From contig DATGJI010000052.1 in NCBI GenBank assembly GCA_035295225.1, positions 208,035-272,034 on the forward strand: DNA of 64,000 nucleotides, written 5' to 3'. The position numbers and the translations under genes are program-made. Shown one piece after another: positions 9,311-18,177 of this stretch; positions within the stretch are counted from its first letter, which is position 1, and each line of letters opens with the position of its first letter. The notes beneath the pieces are model-generated. The model did no database searches. It was not told the DNA's origin and was given only the letters and a program-made list of their open reading frames with translations. This DNA comes from Candidatus Eremiobacteraceae bacterium. Its GTDB lineage: Bacteria; Vulcanimicrobiota; Vulcanimicrobiia; Eremiobacterales; Eremiobacteraceae.

Positions 9311-10434
9311 TCATGCAAACGATGGCGGCGCCGGATTCGGAGCTGCGCCTTTCGGGGCGAGCGCTGGCGGCGATGAGCGGCGGAGTCGACAGCGCCGTGG
9401 CGACCGCTTTGGCGTGCGAAACGGGTCGCGACGCGGTCGGCGTCACGATGCGCCTTTGGAGCCCGGGCGATGGCGAGCTGAGCGAAAAAGTGCGCCAGTG
9501 CTGCGGACCGACCGCGTACGAAGATGCGCGCCGCGCAGCTGCGGCGATCGGGATTCCGCACTTCGTCGTCAATTTTGAACGTGCGTTCGAGCAAGCTGTG
9601 GTGGATTATTTCTGCGCCGAATATCTGGCCGGCCGCACGCCCAATCCATGCGTCGCCTGCAATAACTTCGTCAAGTTCGGCGCGCTGCTCGACTTCGCCC
9701 GAGTGCTGGGAGCCGACACGATCGTCACCGGCCACTATGCGCGCATCGCCCACGACGATGACGGCGCGCATCTCCTTCGCGCCGTCGATCGAGGCAAGGA
9801 CCAGTCATACATGCTCGCCGGACTTGCGCAGGATCAACTCGCCGCACTCGTGCTCCCGCTCGGCGAACTCTCAAAGGATCGAACGCGAGATGTCGCCCGT
9901 GAGCGCGGCCTCGATGTCGCCGACAAGCCCGACTCTATGGATCTGTGTTTTGTCGATGGCGACTACCGGGGTTTCATCGCTCGTCGATTTCCCGAGAGCG
10001 CGGCGTCAGGTCCTATTGTCTCGGTCGAGGGTAAGCGCGTCGGCACGCACGATGGTCTGCTCAACTACACCGTCGGACAACGCAAGGGTCTTTCCGTGAC
10101 GGATGGCGCCGGCGGTCCGTGGTACGTCGTGTCGACGGATCGCGCGTCGAATACCGTCACGGTCGGCAAGCGCGCCGATCTTGCGCGCGCCGTCATCGAC
10201 TGCACGGATGCGAATATCGTGCGACCGGAACGATTCGTGGGCGGCGTCGCGCATGGTCGCGCCGTCTGCCGGTACCGCAGTACGCCGATCGAAGCCTCGG
10301 CACGGCTGACCGCGGACGGCGGCCTGCGAGTTTCTCTTGTTCAGCCGGTGCCCATGGCGTCACCGGGGCAACTGCTCGTGCTCTACGACGAGGCAGATGT
10401 CGAAGTGCTGGCCTCCGGCGTGATCGCCTCGTAG
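9307..10434 (+). CDS. mnmA: tRNA-specific 2-thiouridylase MnmA
   Basis: MnmA adds sulfur to U34 of Lys, Glu and Gln tRNAs using ATP. The PP-loop SGGVDS is at about 24-29. The two catalytic cysteines are Cys 118 (in NPCVACNNFVKFG) and Cys 214 (in DSMDLCFVDGDY). Further motifs are GHYAR at 142-146 and the C-terminal aminomethyltransferase-like barrel. Length is normal. The start may be GTG 9307, ATG 9313 or ATG 9322; none has its own Shine-Dalgarno sequence, and the strong site upstream serves a possible leader peptide. The stop codon lies inside a family B repeat. Confidence 0.96.
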   Translation: MIMQTMAAPDSELRLSGRALAAMSGGVDSAVATALACETGRDAVGVTMRLWSPGDGELSEKVRQCCGPTAYEDARRAAAAIGIPHFVVNFERAFEQAVVDYFCAEYLAGRTPNPCVACNNFVKFGALLDFARVLGADTIVTGHYARIAHDDDGAHLLRAVDRGKDQSYMLAGLAQDQLAALVLPLGELSKDRTRDVARERGLDVADKPDSMDLCFVDGDYRGFIARRFPESAASGPIVSVEGKRVGTHDGLLNYTVGQRKGLSVTDGAGGPWYVVSTDRASNTVTVGKRADLARAVIDCTDANIVRPERFVGGVAHGRAVCRYRSTPIEASARLTADGGLRVSLVQPVPMASPGQLLVLYDEADVEVLASGVIAS

Positions 10435-10480
10435 GGCGGACCTTTATGGTCCGCCGGCGGGCCATAAAGGCCCGCCCTAC
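10431..10480. repeat. family B palindromic repeat (two hairpins)
   Basis: The element reads GTAGGGCGGACC-TTTAT-GGTCCGCC, then GGCGGGCC-ATAAA-GGCCCGCCCTAC, two hairpins back to back whose outer ends are also complementary. The mnmA stop codon TAG is its first TAG. It could end mnmA transcription or protect the mRNA end. Confidence 0.85.
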
Positions 10481-10537
10481 ATTGGCCCGCCTTCCAAGAT
10501 GGGTAAGAGGTACACACCTACGAACTTGTGAGGTACT

Positions 10538-11155
10538 ATGATCAGACAATCGCTTGCGAGTTTCGCTGCGGCGACCGCGATTCTCGCTTTCGCAGCATGC
10601 TCGACGACACCGCCGCAATCATTCGGCTATCGGCCGGGCGTCGTCCCCGGCGTGACGCGTGACAAGATCGAGGCCATCCTAGGGAAGCCGACTTCGAGCG
10701 GACCGTTCAAAGTCGGCGGCATCAACGCCGACGTGATGATCTATCCGTTCGGTCAGATCATACTCGAGAACGATCGCGCAGTCGTGATCACGATCATCAA
10801 AGACCCTGCGTACAAAGGGCCGTTCGGCGCTGCGCCAGGTGTGATGAACGATCAATTTCAAGCGTCGGTCAAGGCGCAAAAGGTGCACCGCCGCGGCCAT
10901 GTCGAGTACTACGATGTCCTCGTCACGCAGGGCGAAACGCGTACGCGCGATTGGTACGATCCGGCCGATAACCTGATGGTGGAGTCGGCGGCGACCAATG
11001 CCAACGATCCCGAGGCGCCATATCAGATCGTGGCCGTCAATCTCGCCGACGAGGCGGGGCGAGCTCTGCTCGAACAACTGGTACAGACGAAACTGAGCGG
11101 CGAATTTCCGGATCAGCATGTCCAGAACTACACGAGCGAGCCGTGGTCCACGTAA
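10538..11155 (+). CDS. putative lipoprotein with BamE/SmpA-like N-terminal motif
   Basis: The 205-residue product has a lipoprotein signal (hydrophobic residues 6-20, then AFAAC with Cys 21). The segment GVVPGVTRDKIEAILGKPTS resembles the SmpA/OmlA (BamE-type) pattern of a glycine, a hydrophobic helix and G-x-P. This suggests a small alpha/beta fold rather than a proven role in outer-membrane assembly. The rest is unfamiliar. The next gene begins 12 bases downstream and is probably co-transcribed. Confidence 0.75.
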   Translation: MIRQSLASFAAATAILAFAACSTTPPQSFGYRPGVVPGVTRDKIEAILGKPTSSGPFKVGGINADVMIYPFGQIILENDRAVVITIIKDPAYKGPFGAAPGVMNDQFQASVKAQKVHRRGHVEYYDVLVTQGETRTRDWYDPADNLMVESAATNANDPEAPYQIVAVNLADEAGRALLEQLVQTKLSGEFPDQHVQNYTSEPWST

Positions 11156-11167
11156 GGAGTCATCGGC

Positions 11168-11758
11168 GTGACCGATCAGACAGACCAAACGATCAACGAC
11201 TCGGCGATTTCCGACTTCGGCGTCAAGCTTCCGCCGAACTCGCGCGTGAAGACGCTCTTCTTCGATGACGCCGCCAAGCAGATCCGGGTCACGCTTGACG
11301 ACGACGAGACCGAAGTCATCGTTCCCGTCGAACGTATCCGCGCGCTTCACGGCGCGCGCGTCCGTCATGAGTCGGTTGCGCATTTCAAAGAATTGAATCC
11401 GGCTGCCACGGCGTCGGTGCAGTTCGTCGCCAAAGCCACGCTGACGCCGATCCGAAAAGACGTCTCCAAGGGCGCGGTCACCGTGACGAAAGAAGAGCTG
11501 CTCTATGCCTTCGCGATCCGCGTCGACGGCGTTGACTCGCTCTGGTACATCATGGCGGCGTCGTTCAACTTCCGCAAGACGCTTGGCCCGCTTGCGACGT
11601 ATTCGACCGACCTCAACGTCAAGGAATTCGTCAAACGTTTTGCGTCGTTCGCGCCGCACGCGGTGTGCGATAGTTTCTTCACCGGCGTGACGAAATCGCT
11701 GCCGCTTCCTCCGCCCGTCGACACACTGATCGAATTCTTCCGCGTCGCCGCCCGGTAA
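11168..11758 (+). CDS. conserved-looking hypothetical protein, 196 residues
   Basis: The product is soluble by appearance: no signal peptide and no membrane helix. It starts at a GTG preceded by TAAGGAGT, a good ribosome binding site. The middle (FDDAAKQIRVTLDDDETEVI) and the aromatic region (LWYIMAASFNFRKTLGPLAT) look like an alpha/beta domain, but I do not recognise the family. It follows the lipoprotein gene after 12 bases and ends just before a family A repeat that separates it from the convergent menaquinone genes. Confidence 0.75.
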   Translation: MTDQTDQTINDSAISDFGVKLPPNSRVKTLFFDDAAKQIRVTLDDDETEVIVPVERIRALHGARVRHESVAHFKELNPAATASVQFVAKATLTPIRKDVSKGAVTVTKEELLYAFAIRVDGVDSLWYIMAASFNFRKTLGPLATYSTDLNVKEFVKRFASFAPHAVCDSFFTGVTKSLPLPPPVDTLIEFFRVAAR

Positions 11759-11766
11759 TCGGCGAT

Positions 11767-11829
11767 GAAGGGGCCGACGCCAGTCGGCCCGGCGAACAAT
11801 TACGTGGGCCGACTGGCGTCGGCCCCTTC
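11767..11829. repeat. family A palindromic repeat pair between convergent genes
   Basis: Two inverted copies (GAAGGGGCCGACGCCAGTCG.. and ..GGGCCGACTGGCGTCGGCCC followed by CTTC) are separated by about 15 bases. The pair fills the gap between a plus-strand gene and mqnC, where it could act as a two-way terminator. Confidence 0.88.
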
Positions 11830-11846
11830 AACATCCAAGCGGAAAT

Positions 11847-12932
11847 CTAGCCGGCGGTGGCGAGCGGGTAGTCGCGGCGGTTGAAGTACGTGTCGCGGAC
11901 CACGGGCCGGTAGCCGGCGCGACGGATGTTCTTCTCCAACTCCGCGCGATTTGCCGTGTTCGTGCTTCCGGCGAGCGTGACGACTTTCTCTTCTAAAATC
12001 GTTCCGCCCATGTCGTCGCAACCGAACATCAGTCCGAGCTGACCGAGTTTCAACCCCGGCGTCAGCCAGGACGACTGCAAGTGGTCGAAGTTGTCCAAGT
12101 ACAGGCGGCTCACCGCGAGGACGCGCAAGTACTCCAGGCCTGTCGCCTCTTTGCCCTTGAGCGGGGTCTTGAACGGCACGTAGTACCACGGAATGAACGC
12201 CGTGAATCCATGCGTCTCGTCTTGCAGCTCGCGCAGCACGTCCAGATGGCGAATGCGCTCCGCATCGGTCTCGATCGAGCCGAACATCATGGTCGCCGTC
12301 GTCGGCATGCCGAGCCGCTGCGCGATGCGCATGACCTCGAGCCACCGGTCGTCGTCGATCTTGCGCGCCGAAATACGCTTGCGCACTCGCTCCACGAGGA
12401 TCTCGGCGCCGGCGCCCGGCAACGATTTCAAACCCGCGGCGCGCAGCGTCGTCAACACATCTTCGATGCTCATGGACTCGCGCTTCGCGATGCCGCAGAT
12501 CTCGCTCGTGGAAAGCGAGTGGATGTCCACATCCGGAAAGCGCTCGCCGATAGCGCGGAAGAGATCGATGTAGTAGGCGATCGGGAGATCCGGGTTGACG
12601 CCGCCTTGCACCATGATCTGTGTTGCGCCTTGATCCGCGGCGAACTTGACGCGCTCGAGCACCTGCTCGTGCGTCATCGTGTAGCCTTCGGCGTGACCCT
12701 CCGGCCGGAAGAACGCGCAAAACGTGCAGTGGACGTTGCAGATGTTCGTGTAGTTGATAGTCGTGTCGATGACGTACGTGACTTCGTCGCCCGGATGCAG
12801 CTGCTCGCGCCGCGCGTGTGCAGCCGCGCCAAGGGCATGAAGGTCGGCTTCCCGATAGACGCGCACGCCCTCGTCGTACGTGAGACGCCCGCCGCCGGCG
12901 GCGCGATCGAGCAGACTTGCGATTTCAGACAT
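11847..12932 (-). CDS. mqnC: cyclic dehypoxanthine futalosine synthase MqnC
   Basis: MqnC is the radical-SAM enzyme that cyclises dehypoxanthine futalosine in the futalosine route to menaquinone. The cluster motif CNVHCTFC places Cys 65, 69 and 72. Later segments (QIMVQGGVNPDLP, HSLSTSEI, LPGAGAEILVERVR) match the MqnC/MqnE/CofH group. It lies beside mqnA and mqnE, which fixes the assignment to menaquinone rather than F420 synthesis. I chose ATG 12930-12932, which overlaps the mqnA stop by 8 bases, over a start 9 codons upstream. Confidence 0.95.
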   Translation of the reverse strand: MSEIASLLDRAAGGGRLTYDEGVRVYREADLHALGAAAHARREQLHPGDEVTYVIDTTINYTNICNVHCTFCAFFRPEGHAEGYTMTHEQVLERVKFAADQGATQIMVQGGVNPDLPIAYYIDLFRAIGERFPDVDIHSLSTSEICGIAKRESMSIEDVLTTLRAAGLKSLPGAGAEILVERVRKRISARKIDDDRWLEVMRIAQRLGMPTTATMMFGSIETDAERIRHLDVLRELQDETHGFTAFIPWYYVPFKTPLKGKEATGLEYLRVLAVSRLYLDNFDHLQSSWLTPGLKLGQLGLMFGCDDMGGTILEEKVVTLAGSTNTANRAELEKNIRRAGYRPVVRDTYFNRRDYPLATAG

Positions 12933-13761
12933 GCGTGTGGACCTCGCGCAGAAACTCAAGGTGCGGCACCGCGTTGAGCAGCCGGTGTCTGACGGCGAGC
13001 TCGAAAAATCGCATCAGACCGCGCCGCGCCGCGCCGTCGAAGTCGAAATTCAGCGTCCGGAAGTAGTCGCGGTAGAAACCGGCTGGCCGAGCGTGCGCCG
13101 ATTGCGCCGCCGCGATCACGCTATCGATGTTCTCGGCGCCCCAGGCCTTGGCGCGCCGAAGCGCGGCCGCCACCGACTCGACGTCGGTCGGACGGTCCGC
13201 TGCGACTGCGCGGCGAACCGCCCAGACCGCGTACGCCATGCCGAGTCCGGTCAGCTCGTGCCAGAGCAAGCCGATGTCGTGCGCCTCGCCCTTTTCCGCG
13301 GCGAAGAACCCGTCGATCGCCGCGTCGCCGATCAGCAGACACGGCGATCCGTCGGCGCGGTATGCGGCAAGCGGATCATCTGACTCGACGAAGTCGGGCA
13401 CGAATCCGTAACGCTCGGCGCAGATCGTTGCGAAGAGGTTCCGGCCGGTCGCGCTCTCGCGCGTCGCCGCGATCTTCACTCCCGCGAGATCGGCGGGCGG
13501 TCTGCGCGAAATGCAATAGATGCTGCGCACTTCGCGCTGTACACCGATGCAGACGTCCGGGAGCAGGATGAACGCATCTGCGTTCTTCGCGAAATGAAAT
13601 GAGCTGATCGGGCTGATGTCGAGTTCGCCGCCGGACAAGCGCGCATTCAGCGCAGTGGGGACTCCGGCGACAAGCGTCCCCGGAAAGTCGACGGCGCCTG
13701 CGTCGAACGCGGCGTATATCGGCAGATCGTTTGTGTAACTGATGCGGCCGCAGCGGATCAC
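12925..13761 (-). CDS. mqnA: chorismate dehydratase MqnA
   Basis: MqnA converts chorismate to 3-enolpyruvylbenzoate, the first step of the futalosine pathway. The 278-residue product has the periplasmic-binding-protein-like fold of the family, with RISYTNDLPIY near the start, the ligand-loop region SGGELDISPISSFHFAKNAD and LIGDAA near the middle. It starts 3 bases after the mqnE stop and overlaps mqnC by 8 bases, forming a tight mqnE-mqnA-mqnC unit. Genes for the MqnB and MqnD steps are not in the window. Confidence 0.95.
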   Translation of the reverse strand: MIRCGRISYTNDLPIYAAFDAGAVDFPGTLVAGVPTALNARLSGGELDISPISSFHFAKNADAFILLPDVCIGVQREVRSIYCISRRPPADLAGVKIAATRESATGRNLFATICAERYGFVPDFVESDDPLAAYRADGSPCLLIGDAAIDGFFAAEKGEAHDIGLLWHELTGLGMAYAVWAVRRAVAADRPTDVESVAAALRRAKAWGAENIDSVIAAAQSAHARPAGFYRDYFRTLNFDFDGAARRGLMRFFELAVRHRLLNAVPHLEFLREVHTHV

Positions 13762-13764
13762 TGC

Positions 13765-14835
13765 TTACGCCGGTTCCAAGACCTTGTACAACAGGTTGCG
13801 CCGGGTCGGCACGAAGCCCGCTTCTTCGATCGCCCGTTTCAGTTCTTGCGCAGGCGTGCTCTGATCGGTCTTGCTGCCCGCATCGCGATAGATCTGCTGT
13901 TCGTTATGCACGGTGCCGTCGATGTCGTCGGCGCCGAAGTGCAGGCCAAGCTGCGCGATCTTGATGCCGTACGAGATCCAGTACGCTTTGATGTGGTCGA
14001 CGTTGTCGAGCATGAGCCGCGAGACGGCGATGGTGCGCAAGTCATCGATGCCGTCGGTCCATCCGTACTCTTCGAGATCGTTCTCTTCCGGGTGGAACGG
14101 CAACGGCACAAAGCACTTGAAGCCGCCGGTCTGCGCCTGCAGTTCGCGAAGCAGCGCGAGATGTTCGACGCGCTCTTCGATCTTCTCGACGTGACCATAG
14201 AGCATCGTGCAATTCGTCCGGATGCCGAGGCGGTGCGCGACGCGATGGACTTCCAGCCATTCTTCGGCCGACGCCTTGTGCGGGCAGACGATGTCGCGCA
14301 CGCGCTTGACGAGGATCTCCGCACCGCCGCCGTTGAGCGCTGTGAGACCGGCGTCGCGCATGCGCGTCAACCCGTCTTCGTACGAGCAGCGTGCGCGCTT
14401 GCACATATAGTCGATCTCGGCCGCCGTGAAGAGCGCGAGCTGCACGTGCGGTATGCGCGCGTGAAGTTCGGCGATCATCGGAATCCAATACTCGAGGCTC
14501 GTCTGCTTGGGATCGTGGCCGCCGACGATGTGCAGCTCGTCGTAATCGGCCGGCTCGGCGCACGCTTTGTCGAGAATTTCTTCGACCGACATGCGCACCG
14601 CGCGCGCTTCTTTTTCGGATGCGGCGAACGAGCAGAATTTGCAGCCTGCGTAGCAGATGTTCGTGGTGTTGAGATAGCGCTTGAAGACGTAGTACGCGCG
14701 ATCACCGTTCTTGCGCGTGCGGACCTCGTGCGCGAGCCGGCCCAGTTCGTGGAACGGCGCCCGCTCGTACAAAAAGACGCCGTCGGCGCGGTCGAGCGGC
14801 ACTCCGGCGCGGATCTTCTCTGCGATTGCGCCCAT
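13765..14835 (-). CDS. mqnE: aminofutalosine synthase MqnE
   Basis: MqnE is the radical-SAM enzyme that joins 3-enolpyruvylbenzoate and S-adenosylmethionine to make aminofutalosine. The cluster motif CYAGCKFC gives Cys 61, 65 and 68, with GGHDPKQTSLEYW and GGGAEILVKRVR downstream. I chose ATG 14833-14835 (356 residues); GTG 14853 is an alternative, and neither has a clear ribosome binding site. The frame stays open far upstream into the ftsK end, but that extension has no family resemblance. First gene of the mqnE-mqnA-mqnC unit. Confidence 0.94.
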   Translation of the reverse strand: MGAIAEKIRAGVPLDRADGVFLYERAPFHELGRLAHEVRTRKNGDRAYYVFKRYLNTTNICYAGCKFCSFAASEKEARAVRMSVEEILDKACAEPADYDELHIVGGHDPKQTSLEYWIPMIAELHARIPHVQLALFTAAEIDYMCKRARCSYEDGLTRMRDAGLTALNGGGAEILVKRVRDIVCPHKASAEEWLEVHRVAHRLGIRTNCTMLYGHVEKIEERVEHLALLRELQAQTGGFKCFVPLPFHPEENDLEEYGWTDGIDDLRTIAVSRLMLDNVDHIKAYWISYGIKIAQLGLHFGADDIDGTVHNEQQIYRDAGSKTDQSTPAQELKRAIEEAGFVPTRRNLLYKVLEPA

Positions 14836-14906
14836 CGCTGCAGTCGTGGTCACGGCTCGTTTCGGTTCTCGCACAACCTGCGGGCAGCCTCCGCTCGCAG
14901 CGAGAT

Positions 14907-17144
14907 TTACAACAGCGTCTGCTCGGAGCGCCGGGGTGCGAGGAGCGATTCGAGCTGCGGCATGTCGGCTTCGCCGACGAGGATCTTCCGCGGTTTCGTG
15001 CCTTCGGCGGGACCGACGACGCGATACTCCTCGAGTATCTTCATCAGGCGCACCGCGCGCGGATGGCCGACCTTCAATTCCGCTTGGAGAAGCGCGACCG
15101 ACGCCATCTGCCGTTCGATGATGATCTTCGTCGCGTCTAGGGCCAATTCGTCGGATGGTCCGCTGCCGTCTTCCTCGACTTCGGTGAGCTCGAAATCCAG
15201 CCGGTTCTCCGGGTCGTCCTGGCCGCGCCAGAACTCGCACAAGCGCTCGATCTCATCGCTCGCCACCATCGCGCCTTGCACGCGGATCGGTTTCGGCGCA
15301 TCGATGGGCAGATAGAGCATATCACCGCGGCCGAGCAGTCTTTCGGCGCCCGCCATATCGAGGATGGTCCGCGAATCCACCTGCGATGAGGCGGCGAAGG
15401 CGATGCGAGATGGGATGTTCGCCTTGATGAGCCCGGTGATGACGTCCACGGACGGCCGCTGCGTGGCGACCACGAGATGGATGCCGGTGGCGCGAGCGAG
15501 CTGCGCGATGCGACAGATGCTCGTCTCGACGCGCGTGGGAGCGACGAGCATGAGATCGGCGAGTTCGTCGATGATGACGACGATATAAGGAAGCTTGTCG
15601 TCCGGATTCTCCGCGTTGTACTCTTCGATCTTGCGAACGCCGGCGCGTGCGAAGCGCTCGTAGCGCGCATCCATTTCGCGCGTGAGTTCGTAGAGCGCAC
15701 CTGCTGCGAGCTTCGGATCGGTGATGCATTCCTTGATGAGGTGCGGGATGCCGTTGTATTCGGTCAACTCGACGCGCTTCGGATCGACGAGCAGCAGCTG
15801 CACTTGTTCGGGCGTGCAGGTCGACAGAAGCGATGCGAGGATGACGTTGAGGCAGACGCTCTTGCCGGCGCCGGTCGCGCCGGCGACGAGCAAGTGCGGC
15901 ATGCGCGCGAGGTCGGCGATCACGGCGCGGCCGGTGATGTCTTTGCCCAAGCCGATGGAAAGTTTGCCTTCGACCTTCGGGAGATAGTCCAATATCTCGC
16001 GCATGGACACGATCGAAACCGCGCTGTTCGGCACTTCTATGCCCACGGCGCCTTTGCCGGGAATCGGCGCCTCGATGCGCACGCTCTGCGCGGCGAGCGC
16101 GAGCTGGATGTTGTCGGAGAGCGATTTGATCGCGCTGACCTTCACGCCGCGCCCCGGCGTCATCTCGTAGCGCGTCACGCTCGGGCCGCGCTCGATGTGC
16201 GTCACGGTCGCCTCGACGCCGAACGACGCAAGCGTCTCTTCCAGTGTTTTCGCCGCACTCGTCTCGTCGTGCACGCGCTTTTCCGGCGGATTGAACAACG
16301 ACAAATCGGGCAGACGGTATCCGCCGGCGCTCACCGGCTGGCGCACTTGTTTTTGCGGTTTAGGTTCGGGAGCGGCAGGTCTGATGACGTCCAGCGGCGC
16401 CGGTGATTGCGCCGGCTTTACCCGAGTGAGCGGCTCGATGTGATCCTGACCGACGACGAGCGTCGGGTCCGCGGCGGCAGGTTCGATGTCGTCGTCGGTT
16501 TCGATCTCCGGTTCGACAACGAGCGTCGGCCCGATGGCGGCCGGGGCGATTGCGGCGTGCTCGACGGCATCGACTCTATCGATGGGTCGCTGCAACGCTC
16601 GTGCGCCGGCGCCGATCAATCTGCCGGCATTCGCGCCCGCTCGCGCGGCGCCGATGGCGGTAGCGCCGAAAACGCGCTTGAGCGAGATTCCCGTCGGCGC
16701 GACGAAGAACGCGACGAGGGCGAAGAACAGTATGATAGTCGCGCCGGCCGAGCCGCCCAGCCACACCAACCCGTGCGCCAATGCGTTACCAACGATGCCG
16801 CCGCGGCCGCCCATGCCGAGCAGCGCATCGAGCACGAGGAACTCCGCGATCGCGCAGCCGGCGAACATCGCCATCATGCGCAGCACGTGCAGTTCGAGGA
16901 AGATGATGACGGCGATCGTAGCAAGCGCGACGACCAATATCCAGGCACCGCCGCCGAACCATGCGTGCATTGTCGCGTTGGCGATCGGCCCAATGGTGCC
17001 TGAGTGGCCCCGCGGCAGCCAGAGCGCAAGCGCGCACAGAAGCGCGACGCAGAGCACGCCGATGCCAAGGATTTCCAGATTGAGCGTGAGGCCCGGTAAC
17101 GGGTCGACTCGGCGCGATCTAGCGGCCGATTTCGCGCGGCTCAT
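14907..17144 (-). CDS. ftsK: DNA translocase FtsK/SpoIIIE
   Basis: FtsK pumps DNA through the closing septum. The 745-residue product has an N-terminal membrane domain of about four helices (about 25-170), a Pro/Ala-rich linker, and the RecA-like motor with Walker A GATGAGKSV (about 405) and Walker B IVVIIDELADL. It ends in a winged-helix gamma domain (IIIERQMASVALLQAELKVG, then RPRKILV-like), which in the family reads polarity sequences on the chromosome. Length and domain order are normal. Confidence 0.96.
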   Translation of the reverse strand: MSRAKSAARSRRVDPLPGLTLNLEILGIGVLCVALLCALALWLPRGHSGTIGPIANATMHAWFGGGAWILVVALATIAVIIFLELHVLRMMAMFAGCAIAEFLVLDALLGMGGRGGIVGNALAHGLVWLGGSAGATIILFFALVAFFVAPTGISLKRVFGATAIGAARAGANAGRLIGAGARALQRPIDRVDAVEHAAIAPAAIGPTLVVEPEIETDDDIEPAAADPTLVVGQDHIEPLTRVKPAQSPAPLDVIRPAAPEPKPQKQVRQPVSAGGYRLPDLSLFNPPEKRVHDETSAAKTLEETLASFGVEATVTHIERGPSVTRYEMTPGRGVKVSAIKSLSDNIQLALAAQSVRIEAPIPGKGAVGIEVPNSAVSIVSMREILDYLPKVEGKLSIGLGKDITGRAVIADLARMPHLLVAGATGAGKSVCLNVILASLLSTCTPEQVQLLLVDPKRVELTEYNGIPHLIKECITDPKLAAGALYELTREMDARYERFARAGVRKIEEYNAENPDDKLPYIVVIIDELADLMLVAPTRVETSICRIAQLARATGIHLVVATQRPSVDVITGLIKANIPSRIAFAASSQVDSRTILDMAGAERLLGRGDMLYLPIDAPKPIRVQGAMVASDEIERLCEFWRGQDDPENRLDFELTEVEEDGSGPSDELALDATKIIIERQMASVALLQAELKVGHPRAVRLMKILEEYRVVGPAEGTKPRKILVGEADMPQLESLLAPRRSEQTLL

Positions 17145-17208
17145 GCGTCCCCAACCATGCGCACGGATGTTCGATAGCGCGCCAAACGCTGCCTGCGCAT
17201 CGCGAATG

Positions 17209-17258
17209 TAGGGCGGGCCTTCACGGCCCGCCGGCGGACCATAAAGGTCCGCCCCACA
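17209..17258. repeat. family B palindromic repeat
   Basis: TAGGGCGGGCC-TTCAC-GGCCCGCC followed by GGCGGACC-ATAAA-GGTCCGCCCCACA, the same two-hairpin design as at 10431, lying between the ABC permease stop and the ftsK 5' end. Confidence 0.85.
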
Positions 17259-17263
17259 TCATC

Positions 17264-18172
17264 TCATCGAGATTTTGGGTCGAGCGCGTCGCGCAAGCCG
17301 TCGCCGAGCAGATTGAAGCCGAGCACGGTCAGCGAGATCGCGATTCCCGGAAAGAGCAGCGCCCACGGAGCAGACAGCCAGTAATCGCGCGCGTCGTTGA
17401 GCATGGAACCCCATTCCGCGGTCGGCGGTTGGATGCCGAGACCTAAGAACGACAGTCCGGCAGAATCCAACTCCGCGGTGCCGACGCCTAGCGTGGCCTG
17501 CACCAGCAGCGGGGCCATGATGTTCGGCAACACGTACTTGAGCAGCAGCGCGGGTACGCCGTTGCCGATGGCCTTCGCCGCTTCGACGTACTCCATATCT
17601 CTGACGGCGAGCACGGACGCGCGCGCGATGCGCGCATAGACCGGTATGCCGACGACGCCGACGGCGATGAACAACTTGACGACGTCGCTCACGCGCGTAT
17701 CGAGCACGGCCGAGACGGCGATCGCAAGTATGATGCTTGGGAACGCAAGCATCACATCCATGAAACCCATCGCGACCGAGTCGAGCCAACCGCCCCAGAA
17801 GCCGGCCGTCATGCCGATGAACGTGCCCAGCAACAGGCCGATTCCGACGGAGACGAAACCGATCTCGACCGAAAGCCGCGCGCCGAACACGAGCCGCGTG
17901 AAGATATCGCGCCCGAGTTTGTCGGTCCCGGCAAGGTGGGCTAACGACGGGGGCAGCGTCGTGGCCGCGGGCGCAAGATTTTGGGCAAGCGGATCGCGCC
18001 AACCCGAAAGTGCCGGCGCGAAGATCGCGCAGACGGCAAGCGCGGCGATGATGGTGAGCCCGATGAGCGCTGACGGACTTTTGCGAAAACGTCGCCATGT
18101 GTCCGCCCACACTGAAACGTATGGCGCCTCGTGCAGCGCGGCATCGGCGTATGTCGATGCGGCAAGCGCCAT
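17264..18172 (-). CDS. ABC transporter permease, dipeptide/oligopeptide type (DppC/OppC-like)
   Basis: The product has an N-terminal OppC_N-like helix, then a BPD_transp_1 domain of about five helices. The coupling helix motif EYVEAAKAIGNG contacts the ATPase. GTDKLGRDIFTRLVFGARLS is typical of DppC/OppC permeases for peptides or nickel. No partner permease, ATPase or binding protein is next to it, so either they lie elsewhere or it pairs with a distant system. I chose ATG 18170-18172, 5 bases after the RNase J stop; an upstream extension would overlap that gene. Confidence 0.9.
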   Translation of the reverse strand: MALAASTYADAALHEAPYVSVWADTWRRFRKSPSALIGLTIIAALAVCAIFAPALSGWRDPLAQNLAPAATTLPPSLAHLAGTDKLGRDIFTRLVFGARLSVEIGFVSVGIGLLLGTFIGMTAGFWGGWLDSVAMGFMDVMLAFPSIILAIAVSAVLDTRVSDVVKLFIAVGVVGIPVYARIARASVLAVRDMEYVEAAKAIGNGVPALLLKYVLPNIMAPLLVQATLGVGTAELDSAGLSFLGLGIQPPTAEWGSMLNDARDYWLSAPWALLFPGIAISLTVLGFNLLGDGLRDALDPKSR

Positions 18173-18177
18173 CGAGC

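Noticed and set aside
13846..15315. Plus-strand frame of nearly 490 codons over mqnE and the ftsK end
   Set aside because: It is antisense to two well-supported genes and its composition is typical of a shadow frame.
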